In this document: piece by piece, positions 9,571-17,900 of the stretch | How the letters are laid out: the number at the start of each line of letters is the position of its first letter | How positions within the stretch are numbered: the first letter of the stretch is position 1 | From: Neptuniibacter victor | Lineage (GTDB): Bacteria > Pseudomonadota > Gammaproteobacteria > Pseudomonadales > Balneatricaceae | Assembly: GCA_027943745.1 (NCBI GenBank) | Contig: AP025763.1 | Span: forward strand, 2,604,001-2,668,000 | DNA: 64,000 bases | Direction of reading: 5' to 3' | Notes under the pieces: generated by a model | What the model saw: the letters and a program-made list of their open reading frames with translations, nothing else | What the model was told of the DNA's origin: nothing | The model's database searches: none | Translations under genes and position numbers: made by a program

Positions 9571-9935
9571 ACCGTCCTGTAATTCACTGGGATTTATATC
9601 TCAACAGAAAACTACCTTTCTGCCTGTTATCCCATTTTTTATGTTCCTCGACTCTAGCACGTCACGACTTTAGTGCAATAATTAACCACTTAGCTATTAG
9701 TTATAGAATTTTGGATATATGGGAAATTTTCTTGAAGTATTCGTTTCCTCTGCCGATACTGTTTTTTATGGATCTTAAACTCTGTAAAGGATTATTTATT
9801 TAATTCAGCTGTTCCCAAATTGAAACGCTTGTTTTAAAGTTACTGAGTTGCCGATCAGAAAAGAAGAGCCTCGAATACGTCTGGGTAATTCGTTCGTAGT
9901 AACGTTCGTTCAACCATACAAGCGATAGGGGAAGT
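9571..9935. other. Divergent intergenic region, SulP / diguanylate cyclase
   Basis: 365 bp, AT-rich, presumably holding both promoters. AGGGGAAGT directly precedes the cyclase ATG. I see no hairpin or repeat of note. Confidence 0.4.
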
Positions 9936-10964
9936 ATGAAGTTCGCTGAAAACCACAATCAAGCTGCTGAATACCTACGTCAGGCTGTCCCCCTGATGGT
10001 AAAGCATAATATTCCACCGAACCCATTGAACTATGCCCTTTGGTATACCTATGTCAGTGATCGTGTGCCTGAATTAAACATCCAACTAGATAAAACCCTA
10101 ACGACATATGGTACCTGCCCAACAATGCTTAGCGAACAGCTATTTCGCGAGCATATGATCAAGGATGAAATTAACGGAGCGGAAGATGTTCAAGCCAGTC
10201 TTATCAGTTTAATCAACGACCTGCATGAACATGCCGGGGATACGGCAGAAAAAACTGAAAGCTTTAATTCCATTCTTGAGGAAAGCTTAGGAACCTTACA
10301 ACAAAGTGAAGATGGTGAACCAAGCCTACCGCTTGAATCCGTTATTCATGCACTCTCGTCTCATACAAAATCGATTAGTGAAACCGCACGACAATTTCAG
10401 GAAAGAATGCACGCAGCACAAGCAGAAATTCAATCATTAAAAGAAGAATTGAATAAGACCCGGCAAGATGCTCGCGTTGACCCTCTTACTAATCTTTTCA
10501 ACCGTCGTGCCTTTGATAGCGAACTAGAGCAACTCGTAGGCAGCAATAGTGATGATATCATCTCCTCTTTCATTCTCGTTGATATAGACCACTTTAAGCG
10601 CTTCAATGATACTTATGGTCACCTTATGGGTGATAAAGTACTTCAGTATGTTGGGAAACTGCTGAAAGATGCCTGCCCAGAACCAATGCTACCGGTTAGG
10701 TTTGGTGGAGAAGAGTTTGCAGTACTTATGCCAGGCACATCTAAAGAAAAGGCCTCAGAGATAGCAGAACAAGTACGTCAGAAAATTCAAGCTATTCGCA
10801 TCAAGCAGAAAAAATCTGGTGAAATCATCAGTTCAATTACTGCATCATTTGGTGTTTCCCAATTGAACACTGATGAAACGGCAGAACAACTCGTCGAGCG
10901 AACGGATAAAGCACTGTATAAAGCGAAGGATAGCGGCCGAAATCAGGTACAGATATCAATCTAA
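9936..10964 (+). CDS. Soluble diguanylate cyclase (GGDEF)
   Basis: 342 residues with no membrane segment. The N-terminal half (about 1-165) is a helical region with the conserved stretch NPLNYALWYTYVSDR found in a group of cytosolic gammaproteobacterial cyclases, ending in a coiled coil (FQERMHAAQAEIQSLKEEL). The GGDEF domain covers about 173-340: DPLTNLFNRRAFD, VDIDHFKRFNDTYGH and active site RFGGEEF. The inhibitory I-site position five residues before GGEEF reads PEPM instead of RxxD, so allosteric product inhibition is probably absent. It should make c-di-GMP from two GTP in the cytoplasm. Confidence 0.93.
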   Translation: MKFAENHNQAAEYLRQAVPLMVKHNIPPNPLNYALWYTYVSDRVPELNIQLDKTLTTYGTCPTMLSEQLFREHMIKDEINGAEDVQASLISLINDLHEHAGDTAEKTESFNSILEESLGTLQQSEDGEPSLPLESVIHALSSHTKSISETARQFQERMHAAQAEIQSLKEELNKTRQDARVDPLTNLFNRRAFDSELEQLVGSNSDDIISSFILVDIDHFKRFNDTYGHLMGDKVLQYVGKLLKDACPEPMLPVRFGGEEFAVLMPGTSKEKASEIAEQVRQKIQAIRIKQKKSGEIISSITASFGVSQLNTDETAEQLVERTDKALYKAKDSGRNQVQISI

Positions 10965-11479
10965 GCCTGCTTAGCCTTTTGAACAGCTGGAAACTAGATA
11001 GTAGGAGCTGTACTTTTACTAAGTACAGCTCCGAAATCTACTAAAATACCTCCCCCTCTCCTCACTACATTTAAGCCAGCATTCTCTTATTGCTAAAGCA
11101 TTATCTATAGAAGTGATATCTCTCGAGTATGACTTTTAGCATTAACCTCAGTATTCACGCTAAAAATCACTCTGTGGGGTACAAATACACGATTTTTCTT
11201 CACTAACTTTCAACTACTCTAAACCCAGCATACGAAACTCCAAACTGGACAAAGAAAAAACAAAAACCAATTATGATGCAACACAAGTTAATAGTAACAA
11301 GTCAGCAAAAATAAATTCCATCAGATACTCTCTAGATACTTTTGAAATTCTGAACTGTTTTATTGGAAACAACATTATAATTGAACATTTACTCATTTAG
11401 TGAAACACTGCCACAACTATATACTTTCGATTAATGCCAATAGTAAGATTTACTGCTAACGTTAGCTATTGTCTAAACC
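10965..11479. other. Long AT-rich gene-free stretch between the GGDEF and HD-GYP genes
   Basis: 515 bp without a credible ORF. It holds a perfect 12-bp hairpin at 11004-11032, a 7-bp inverted repeat TTTTAGC/GCTAAAA (11134-11165) with a long loop, and a 12-bp palindrome GCTAACGTTAGC at 11455-11466 just before the HD-GYP start. Confidence 0.5.
11004..11032 (+). terminator. Perfect hairpin after the diguanylate cyclase
   Basis: GGAGCTGTACTT / AAGTACAGCTCC, a perfect 12-bp stem with a 5-base loop, 40 bp after the stop codon. No U-tract follows, so it could be a terminator of another kind, an RNA-stability element or a protein site. Confidence 0.5.
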
Positions 11480-12967
11480 GTGTTTAAAAAAGCTGAAGCA
11501 ATGACACCAATTTCAAAGCGCACCTCTTTTCACTACCTTTTCGCCATGACCCTTTTTTCCGTCTATGGTATTCAGGTTTGCCCATTCTTAGATTCATTGA
11601 GCCCAGCGCAATTGTTAGTTCCAATTCTTGTAGCATTTGTTGTTCAGGCAGTTGTTCGAGCATTTATGGAGAGGGCAATACAATCTAAGGATGCAAAATC
11701 TCAGGTAAGCTTCCAATTTAAATTAGATTTAGGGCTATTTCTTTTATCTGGCATAGTACTTGGTGCGTACAACACACTGATCTACGATTTCCCTTTTGAA
11801 AGTGGCGGAAAAGTGCTCGTAGGAATGTCGGTATTAGGATTTCTAATTGCATGCGAACTAGCGCTCTACCGCGAGTATCAGCTCGCTCAGCACCTAAGTA
11901 AACATAAGCAGCATATTGAACCGGATGATTCTCCTTATCCTCTGACACAAAAATTTACGTGGTTTGCGACGGTGTGCTCAATCTCGGTTATCGGTGTAGT
12001 TTTTCTCGTTATTAATAAAGATTTAGAATGGTTAGTGCATACCGGCGATAGTATTTCATTAGCCACAGCACAACGCTACATTTTAGGCGAGATAGTCTTT
12101 GTTGTTGGCATTATGATGGCGTACATTTTAGCGATTATATTAGGCTACTCACGCAATCTAAAATTCTTTATCCAAGCAGAAAATCACACATTGCATCAAG
12201 TTTCCCAAGGACAACTAGATATTCAGGTCCCGGTCACCAGTAACGATGAATTTGGTTTAATGGCTAAACATACCAACACTATGATTAGTGCCTTAAGCCA
12301 ACGAACAGAAGAACTAAACATTACTAGAGACGCAAGCATCCTTGGTTTAGCCAGTCTCGCGGAAACACGTGACAATGAAACCGGCGGCCATATTTTACGC
12401 ACACAAAATTATGTCAGAGCGCTGGCTGAACAGCTAAGCACAAACAGCCACTACACTGATCAACTCGACAATGAAACCATCGATCTACTCTACAAATCCG
12501 CACCGCTACATGATGTTGGTAAAGTGGGTATTCCAGATAATATTTTACTCAAACCTGGAAAATTGACCGACGAAGAGTTCGCTATCATGAAGCAGCACCC
12601 GCAAATAGGCGCTGATGCTCTGCAAGTAGCCGAAAACCAATTGGGAAGTAACTCTTTTCTGAGAATTGCCCGCGAGATTAGCCTAACCCATCACGAAAAG
12701 TGGGATGGTAATGGTTACCCTAATGGTTTAAAAGGTGAAGAGATACCTATATCAGGGCGCTTAATGGCTTTAGCTGACGTTTACGATGCGCTTATATCAA
12801 AACGTGTATACAAACCTGCGTTTAGCCATGAAAAGGCAACAGCTATCATCTTAGAGGGTAAGGGTACTCACTTTGATCCGGCTATCGTCGATGCATTTAT
12901 AACGATCGAAGCCAGCTTTATCAAAATTGCAGCGGACTTCAGCGATGATAAGCAGGCGACTCTTTAA
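11480..12967 (+). CDS. Membrane-bound HD-GYP domain c-di-GMP phosphodiesterase
   Basis: 495 residues. The N-terminal 225 residues contain about six membrane helices, then a short HAMP-like linker (HQVSQGQLDIQVPVTSNDEFGLMAKHTN). The HD-GYP domain covers about 275-485 with ETGGHILRTQ, the metal-binding HDVGKVGIPD, HP, and HHEKWDGNGYP, the full set for a c-di-GMP phosphodiesterase, plus ADVYDALISKRVYK. The start is uncertain: the GTG at 11480 and the ATG at 11501 both lack a clear ribosome-binding site. It would degrade c-di-GMP in response to a membrane signal, opposing the cyclase upstream. Confidence 0.9.
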   Translation: MFKKAEAMTPISKRTSFHYLFAMTLFSVYGIQVCPFLDSLSPAQLLVPILVAFVVQAVVRAFMERAIQSKDAKSQVSFQFKLDLGLFLLSGIVLGAYNTLIYDFPFESGGKVLVGMSVLGFLIACELALYREYQLAQHLSKHKQHIEPDDSPYPLTQKFTWFATVCSISVIGVVFLVINKDLEWLVHTGDSISLATAQRYILGEIVFVVGIMMAYILAIILGYSRNLKFFIQAENHTLHQVSQGQLDIQVPVTSNDEFGLMAKHTNTMISALSQRTEELNITRDASILGLASLAETRDNETGGHILRTQNYVRALAEQLSTNSHYTDQLDNETIDLLYKSAPLHDVGKVGIPDNILLKPGKLTDEEFAIMKQHPQIGADALQVAENQLGSNSFLRIAREISLTHHEKWDGNGYPNGLKGEEIPISGRLMALADVYDALISKRVYKPAFSHEKATAIILEGKGTHFDPAIVDAFITIEASFIKIAADFSDDKQATL

Positions 12968-13078
12968 TACTGAATAAGCTGAAAGCTTTAAAAAGGTAGT
13001 AAAGGCAGGGGAACCTGGAACTGATTTATACTGCTAAGCAGCAATACAGATTATCTTAGAGATGATAAAAAGGAAGGG

Positions 13079-13109
13079 AACTGACTACAAATGGAATTTG
13101 TAGTCAGTT
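13079..13109. terminator. Perfect 14-bp hairpin between convergent genes
   Basis: AACTGACTACAAAT / ATTTGTAGTCAGTT with a 3-base GGA loop, placed eight bases beyond the stop codon of the minus-strand small protein and 110 bp after the HD-GYP gene. It can serve both directions although neither side has a long T-run. Confidence 0.6.
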
Positions 13110-13116
13110 ATCAGTC

Positions 13117-13359
13117 TTATGCGAAGTGCTTCATCTCTTGCTTACGAGCATACGCAGCACCTACACGGCAACCGTATACGCCAACTTCGCCTTTCCAACG
13201 CATCCACGTCATAAACTGACCAATGGCTTCAAACATATGGCTCAAAGCTGATACTTTATCTTCTTGAGACTGATCAAATGCCCCCATAGCCTGAAGTTCT
13301 TCAGCTATGCGACGATCATCATTTGCTACACCAGTATATTTCATATCGTTCAAACTCAT
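13117..13359 (-). CDS. Small conserved-looking protein of unknown function
   Basis: 80 residues. No membrane segment is certain, though MFEAIGQFMTWMRWKG is amphipathic. The first half is charged and helical (NDDRRIAEELQAMGAFDQSQ); the second half ends in a glycine-rich VGVYGCRVGAAYARKQ. One cysteine. I do not recognise the family. It is supported as a real gene by the hairpin right after its stop codon and by its isolated position with no competing frame. Confidence 0.55.
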   Translation of the reverse strand: MSLNDMKYTGVANDDRRIAEELQAMGAFDQSQEDKVSALSHMFEAIGQFMTWMRWKGEVGVYGCRVGAAYARKQEMKHFA

Positions 13360-13466
13360 CTAAGTTGCCGGTTAAGCTTACAAACTAGACTTAAGTATAT
13401 AGCATATTTGTGCGACGCACAATAATCGTTCATTAATTGAGCTAAAAATAGCAAAAACAGTAGCGA

Positions 13467-14564
13467 CTAAAGTGGCAGTTCATTAAAACGGAAGCATTTT
13501 TTATGTTGATCCCATAACCAGAGTTTATCGGGAGTAAGGTGAACACCACCACGCCAAAGATCGATACCATTATCACGCAACCAGTGTCGTCGGCCTTGTA
13601 ACGCTTCAGCCCCAGCATGAGTCAATGAATAAACCGCATCTTCGCCCTGCCCTACACAACTAACATAAGGTAGATCAGCATCAATCAATCGATTAAGCTC
13701 ACACCTTACTGAAAGATCTCCCATAAAAGGATCTACTTCTAATTGTTGCAAGTGATTGAATATCCGTTTAAACGTAGCGGGTCCTGCTAGTATTTCATAG
13801 TAACGCTGCGCCGCCGTTTCACCTGTAGGCAAACGTTGATTCTGCTCGGCCACATTTAGATTAAATTCTAATGCGGGTAATTCATCTGGTGCTTTAAGCA
13901 ACGTTAACAGTAAATAAGTTTGTGTGAGTGTCAGCCCAGTCTCCAAGGCAGGAAATTCGAGGCAAAAGCGCCTCAAGGCTTTAGCCATGTAAGGCCAACC
14001 TTCAATCTCTTTCTGGGCACTTACAGCTAAGGCTTCGGGTGAAATATCCGTTAACTGCAACCATAAGGAACAGCCCACCTCTATCTGTTCAGGATTTAAT
14101 GGCAAACGCTCAATATATAGCGCTTCCATCATCTCGATAGATAGATTGCCAAAACCAAAAAAGAAAGGAACATCTGGATGACTATCAATCGACACGATTG
14201 AAAGCACAGGCAAAGCCCCTTTGTCAGATATACGTTTACAAACCTCTATGAGTTGTAGCTGATCATATAGATCATGCTCAAACCACAACACAACTTCATC
14301 GTAAGCAGTAATTCTCGACAGAATTTCATCTCGCTGGACAAAATCTGCTGCTATCTGCTCTGCCGAAACAGTTTCCTCACACCCTCCTCTTTCCAGAAAC
14401 TGCAACAAAAAATCGGTACGCAGTGCACTATATTCGGCGTAAGGTAACGCCATAACAGGACCATCATGCAACAGATCACGCCAACAAAGGATATCTCCCT
14501 CAATCAACGTGGATGCTGCTAGCATCTCCCCCGCACAATCTCCGTTTGTAATGTGTAGCCTCAT
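13467..14564 (-). CDS. DUF1835/DUF3658 domain protein
   Basis: 365 residues. The N-terminal LHITNGDCAGEML with CWRDLLHDGPV is the DUF1835 signature, and FEHDLYDQLQLI follows in the same domain. The C-terminal part, with LTHAGAEALQGRRHWL and WRGGVHL, fits the DUF3658 winged-helix-like region. GGAG lies just before the ATG. No biochemical function is established for the family. The DinB-like gene is 66 bp upstream in the same direction, so both may be in one transcript. Confidence 0.85.
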   Translation of the reverse strand: MRLHITNGDCAGEMLAASTLIEGDILCWRDLLHDGPVMALPYAEYSALRTDFLLQFLERGGCEETVSAEQIAADFVQRDEILSRITAYDEVVLWFEHDLYDQLQLIEVCKRISDKGALPVLSIVSIDSHPDVPFFFGFGNLSIEMMEALYIERLPLNPEQIEVGCSLWLQLTDISPEALAVSAQKEIEGWPYMAKALRRFCLEFPALETGLTLTQTYLLLTLLKAPDELPALEFNLNVAEQNQRLPTGETAAQRYYEILAGPATFKRIFNHLQQLEVDPFMGDLSVRCELNRLIDADLPYVSCVGQGEDAVYSLTHAGAEALQGRRHWLRDNGIDLWRGGVHLTPDKLWLWDQHKKCFRFNELPL

Positions 14565-14630
14565 ATATTCTCCGCGAAATATCCATTTTCCCTACGACAG
14601 AGTAGGTGATCTAAACCGATGGGTCTACGA

Positions 14631-15164
14631 TCAAGCTTCGGGGATAATAGCTAAAAGATCAGTCATAGCGAGTTCAACTCCATTCTGGCTCAATAAAGTC
14701 GTCAATTGCCCACGATGATGCGTCTGATGATTATAAAGATGTTGAAGCAAGTAGCCAAATCTTTTTTCAAACTTATTACCCTGCATATTACAGTAAGCCA
14801 ACGGCTGTGCTAAATCATAAACCTCAATCTGATCACATAGCTCAATTAGCGCGATATCGATTAAATAACGCGCATCTCTAAGCGCTTCAAAATCCTCATA
14901 CAATAGGGTAGATAAAGATTCAGGTCGTGGCATGACCTTGATATTACGCAGTGCAGAAAAATCTGAAGGGTGTTCAGAAAAACGCTGCATCCAGATAATA
15001 TCCCCTACTAGAATATGATTTAGGGTCCCGATGATCGATTTAAAAAAAGCACCTTGATCAATATTTAATATAGAGGGATCTAGCTCACTAGCCGCCTCAT
15101 AAATACTCTCATTCATCCACTGGTTATAGCGAGCCATCAGTTCAAACTGGTCTTTCAATGTCAT
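14631..15164 (-). CDS. DinB-family protein
   Basis: 177-residue four-helix-bundle protein of the DinB/YfiT type. The metal-ligand histidines are visible: NHILVGDIIWMQRF near residue 50 and HLYNHQTHHRGQLTTLL near residues 138-152. The family has metal-dependent thiol-transferase or hydrolase folds and is often found near thiol or stress genes; it is not the DNA polymerase DinB. AAGGAGG precedes the ATG. Confidence 0.88.
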   Translation of the reverse strand: MTLKDQFELMARYNQWMNESIYEAASELDPSILNIDQGAFFKSIIGTLNHILVGDIIWMQRFSEHPSDFSALRNIKVMPRPESLSTLLYEDFEALRDARYLIDIALIELCDQIEVYDLAQPLAYCNMQGNKFEKRFGYLLQHLYNHQTHHRGQLTTLLSQNGVELAMTDLLAIIPEA

Positions 15165-15283
15165 ACATCCTCCTTAAAGTCAGACTATTTAAGCAACCTA
15201 AGATGACAACTTATAGATTCCTTCCCTTAGCAAGGTAAAATACCTCGCTTAACTCTTTAGTTCTCCCCACTAGGTAATACACG

Positions 15284-16564
15284 ATGCAATCGGCAACATC
15301 ACCTATTCTGCCTTCAACGCCATTAAGCGTATTGGTCATTGGTTACGTCTGGCCTGAGCCGAATTCCTCCGCTGCAGGTAGCCATATGATGTCGCTACTA
15401 CGTTTATTCAAACAGCAGCATTGGAAAGTAACTTTTTGCAGTCCTGCCCAAATGACCGAACATATGATAGACCTCACTGCAGAGGGGATAGACAGTCACT
15501 CAATCACTCTTAATGACAGCAGCTTCGATCAGTATATCCGTGATCTAAGCCCTGAAATTGTAATGTTCGATCGTTTCATGATGGAAGAACAGTTTGGATG
15601 GCGTGTAGAGCAGAATTGTCCGATGGCTCTACGCATATTGGACACAGAGGACTTGCAATGTCTGCGCAATGCCCGCCATCAAGCAGTTAAAAAAAATAGA
15701 GCGATGCAACTTACCGATCTGTACTCCGACCTAGCGAAGAGAGAGATCGCATCGATCTATCGATCTGACCTTTCACTTATCATTTCACACTATGAGATGG
15801 ACCTCCTACAGCAACAGTTCAAACTACCGAACGCCTTGATCCATCATCTTCCTTTTATGTTAGATCTTACTAAAGCACCTCTTACAAACCCTGATTTCCA
15901 AACGCGCCAACATCTTATGATGATCGGTAACTTTCGCCACGCCCCAAACTGGGATTCTGTTCTGCAAATGCAGCAGTTATGGCCGGGTATCAAGAAAAAG
16001 CTAAAAGAGAAAGGTCACTCCGAAGCGGAACTGCATATCTATGGTTCTTACCCTCCACCGAAAGCAACCGCATTGCATAACCCAAAATCGGGATTCCATA
16101 TCAAAGGCTGGGCTGATGATGCCTATGAGGTCATGCAAAGTGCCCGCCTCTGCCTAGCACCTTTACGTTTTGGGGCGGGTATCAAAGGAAAACTGCTCGA
16201 TGCCATGGCATGCGGCACCCCCTCAATTACGACACAGATTGGCGCCGAAGGGATGTCCACTGGCCAACCGTGGCCAGGAGCGATTGCGAAAAGTAATGAC
16301 GAATTTATTCAGTCAACGGTGGATTTATATAGCAACCAAACCCTCTGGCTGCAGAAGCAAGCTGACGCTCCTGCGTTGTTAGAGGCGCTTTACGATGGCA
16401 GTAAAACGGGTCCATTGCTGATTGAGCATATTGTAAAGCTCAGCAAAAACCTGTCAGAACACCGTTTACAGAATTTCACGGGCGCTATGCTGAATCACCA
16501 CAGTATGAAAAGCACCCAATATATGTCTCAATGGATTGAAGCAAAAAACAAACTTAACGCTTAA
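15284..16564 (+). CDS. Glycosyltransferase, GT-B fold
   Basis: 426 residues. The N-terminal part begins PLSVLVIGYVWPEPNSSAAG, a typical Rossmann start with the GT4 loop. The C-terminal domain has LMMIGNFRHAPNWDSV, a second Rossmann fold, then LAPLRFGAGIKGKLLDAMACGTPSITT, the nucleotide-sugar site of GT4-like enzymes (E-x7-E replaced by a shorter version seen in Glyco_trans_1_4 members). The acceptor is unknown, and there are no polysaccharide genes beside it, so it is a stand-alone transferase. Confidence 0.8.
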   Translation: MQSATSPILPSTPLSVLVIGYVWPEPNSSAAGSHMMSLLRLFKQQHWKVTFCSPAQMTEHMIDLTAEGIDSHSITLNDSSFDQYIRDLSPEIVMFDRFMMEEQFGWRVEQNCPMALRILDTEDLQCLRNARHQAVKKNRAMQLTDLYSDLAKREIASIYRSDLSLIISHYEMDLLQQQFKLPNALIHHLPFMLDLTKAPLTNPDFQTRQHLMMIGNFRHAPNWDSVLQMQQLWPGIKKKLKEKGHSEAELHIYGSYPPPKATALHNPKSGFHIKGWADDAYEVMQSARLCLAPLRFGAGIKGKLLDAMACGTPSITTQIGAEGMSTGQPWPGAIAKSNDEFIQSTVDLYSNQTLWLQKQADAPALLEALYDGSKTGPLLIEHIVKLSKNLSEHRLQNFTGAMLNHHSMKSTQYMSQWIEAKNKLNA

Positions 16565-16618
16565 GCTAGGATCTAAAGTCATATAACTGTCATTTATTTA
16601 CCGTAATCTACTTCGTTT

Positions 16619-16645
16619 TTATCAAACTTTTGTCGCTTTTGATAA
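16619..16645. promoter_or_regulatory. Inverted repeat upstream of chrA
   Basis: Perfect 8-bp arms TTATCAAA / TTTGATAA around an 11-base centre, 18 bp before the chrA ATG. Possible operator or hairpin at the start of the transcript; no matching regulator gene is adjacent. Confidence 0.4.
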
Positions 16646-16663
16646 CTTCAAAATAGGATCGTT

Positions 16664-17833
16664 ATGAACAAAGTATGGGAAGTTTTTTGGCGTTTTTTAC
16701 TCTTGGGCTGCACCAGTTTCGGGGGCCCTGCCGCACATTTAGGTTACTTCCAAAAAACCTTTGTTCAAGATAAAAAGTGGATTGAACCCGATGCATATGC
16801 GCGCCTAATAGCCCTCAGCCAGTTTTTACCCGGGCCAGGCTCCAGCCAAGTAGGATTTGCTTTAGGGTTAAACAGGGCAGGACTCTACGGAGGAATCGCT
16901 GCGTTTATCGGCTTTACGCTCCCCTCTTTCGTTATCATTTACCTAATCGCAACGACAACTAATAACCTATCCGAACACCCTTGGCTGTCGGGTGTTATTC
17001 ATGGTTTAAAGCTGCTCGCTGTGGTGGTGGTGGCTGATGCGACCCTCAATATGCAACGCAGCTTCTGTAAAGAACGTAGCTCTCTGGCTATCGCGGTTTT
17101 AACCGCTGTTTGTATTTTACTTATTCCCAATCTATGGACACAAATAAGCGTACTACTGCTAGCCGCCATCTATGGCATTATGCAACACAAACCTCTCGAC
17201 AAAGAGAGTAGCGTTGCATCTAACCTAACCTCTTTTTCCATCAACAAATTCCCTATCGCTGTTTTTATAGTGCTATTTATTGCAACGCCCTTAATCGCCT
17301 TTACTTCCGATTGGGCCGCTCTATTTTCAGCTTTCTATAACGCAGGTAGCCTAGTGTTTGGCGGCGGTCATGTGGTGCTACCCTTACTCCAACAAACACT
17401 CGCTGAAGCGATCGATACTGATCGTTTCTTACTAGGTTATGCAGCGGCCCAAGCCATCCCTGGCCCTATGTTCACACTGGCCACTTTTTTAGGTGCCGAT
17501 CTGATGCCGAACAACAGCCTCCTAGGTGCACTGCTAGCAACCATAGCCGTTTTCTTACCCGGTTTTCTTCTCATTCTTGGGCTACACAAAAGCTGGGAAA
17601 ACCTTGCGACAAATCCAAAAATTGCAGGAGCGGTTTGGGGCGTCAATGCAGCCGTTGTCGGGTTATTACTCTCCGCTCTTTATCAACCGGTCTTTATCAG
17701 CGCCGTCACTTCCAGCTTAGATATGGCAATTGTGATCATAGGTTTCTTCGTGATTCAACACCTTAAACCACCGATACTATTATTAGTTGTCAGTTTTGCT
17801 CTCATCGGTTTTTTGAGCACTAACGCTATCTAG
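16664..17833 (+). CDS. chrA: Chromate efflux transporter ChrA
   Basis: 389 residues in two homologous CHR halves, about ten to twelve membrane helices. The signatures are TSFGGPAAHLGYF at residues 16-28, ALSQFLPGPGSSQVGFALG near 49-67, and in the second half VFGGGHVVLPLLQQ and AAQAIPGPMFTLATFLG. Long-chain ChrA exports chromate by proton antiport in the inner membrane. AGGA precedes the ATG by eight bases. An 8-bp inverted repeat sits just upstream; no ChrB regulator is present. Confidence 0.9.
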   Translation: MNKVWEVFWRFLLLGCTSFGGPAAHLGYFQKTFVQDKKWIEPDAYARLIALSQFLPGPGSSQVGFALGLNRAGLYGGIAAFIGFTLPSFVIIYLIATTTNNLSEHPWLSGVIHGLKLLAVVVVADATLNMQRSFCKERSSLAIAVLTAVCILLIPNLWTQISVLLLAAIYGIMQHKPLDKESSVASNLTSFSINKFPIAVFIVLFIATPLIAFTSDWAALFSAFYNAGSLVFGGGHVVLPLLQQTLAEAIDTDRFLLGYAAAQAIPGPMFTLATFLGADLMPNNSLLGALLATIAVFLPGFLLILGLHKSWENLATNPKIAGAVWGVNAAVVGLLLSALYQPVFISAVTSSLDMAIVIIGFFVIQHLKPPILLLVVSFALIGFLSTNAI

Positions 17834-17846
17834 CTATTTGACCACA

Positions 17847-17873
17847 TAAAAAAGCCCGCTAAATAGCAGGCCA
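17847..17873 (-). terminator. Intrinsic terminator of the glutathione reductase gene
   Basis: Minus strand GCCTGCT-ATTT-AGCGGGC followed by TTTTTTAT: a 7-bp stem with one G.U pair and a clear U-tract, placed 28 bp after the stop codon. Confidence 0.8.
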
Positions 17874-17900
17874 TAAGTTTAAGCTAATCGGGAAGGTAGC

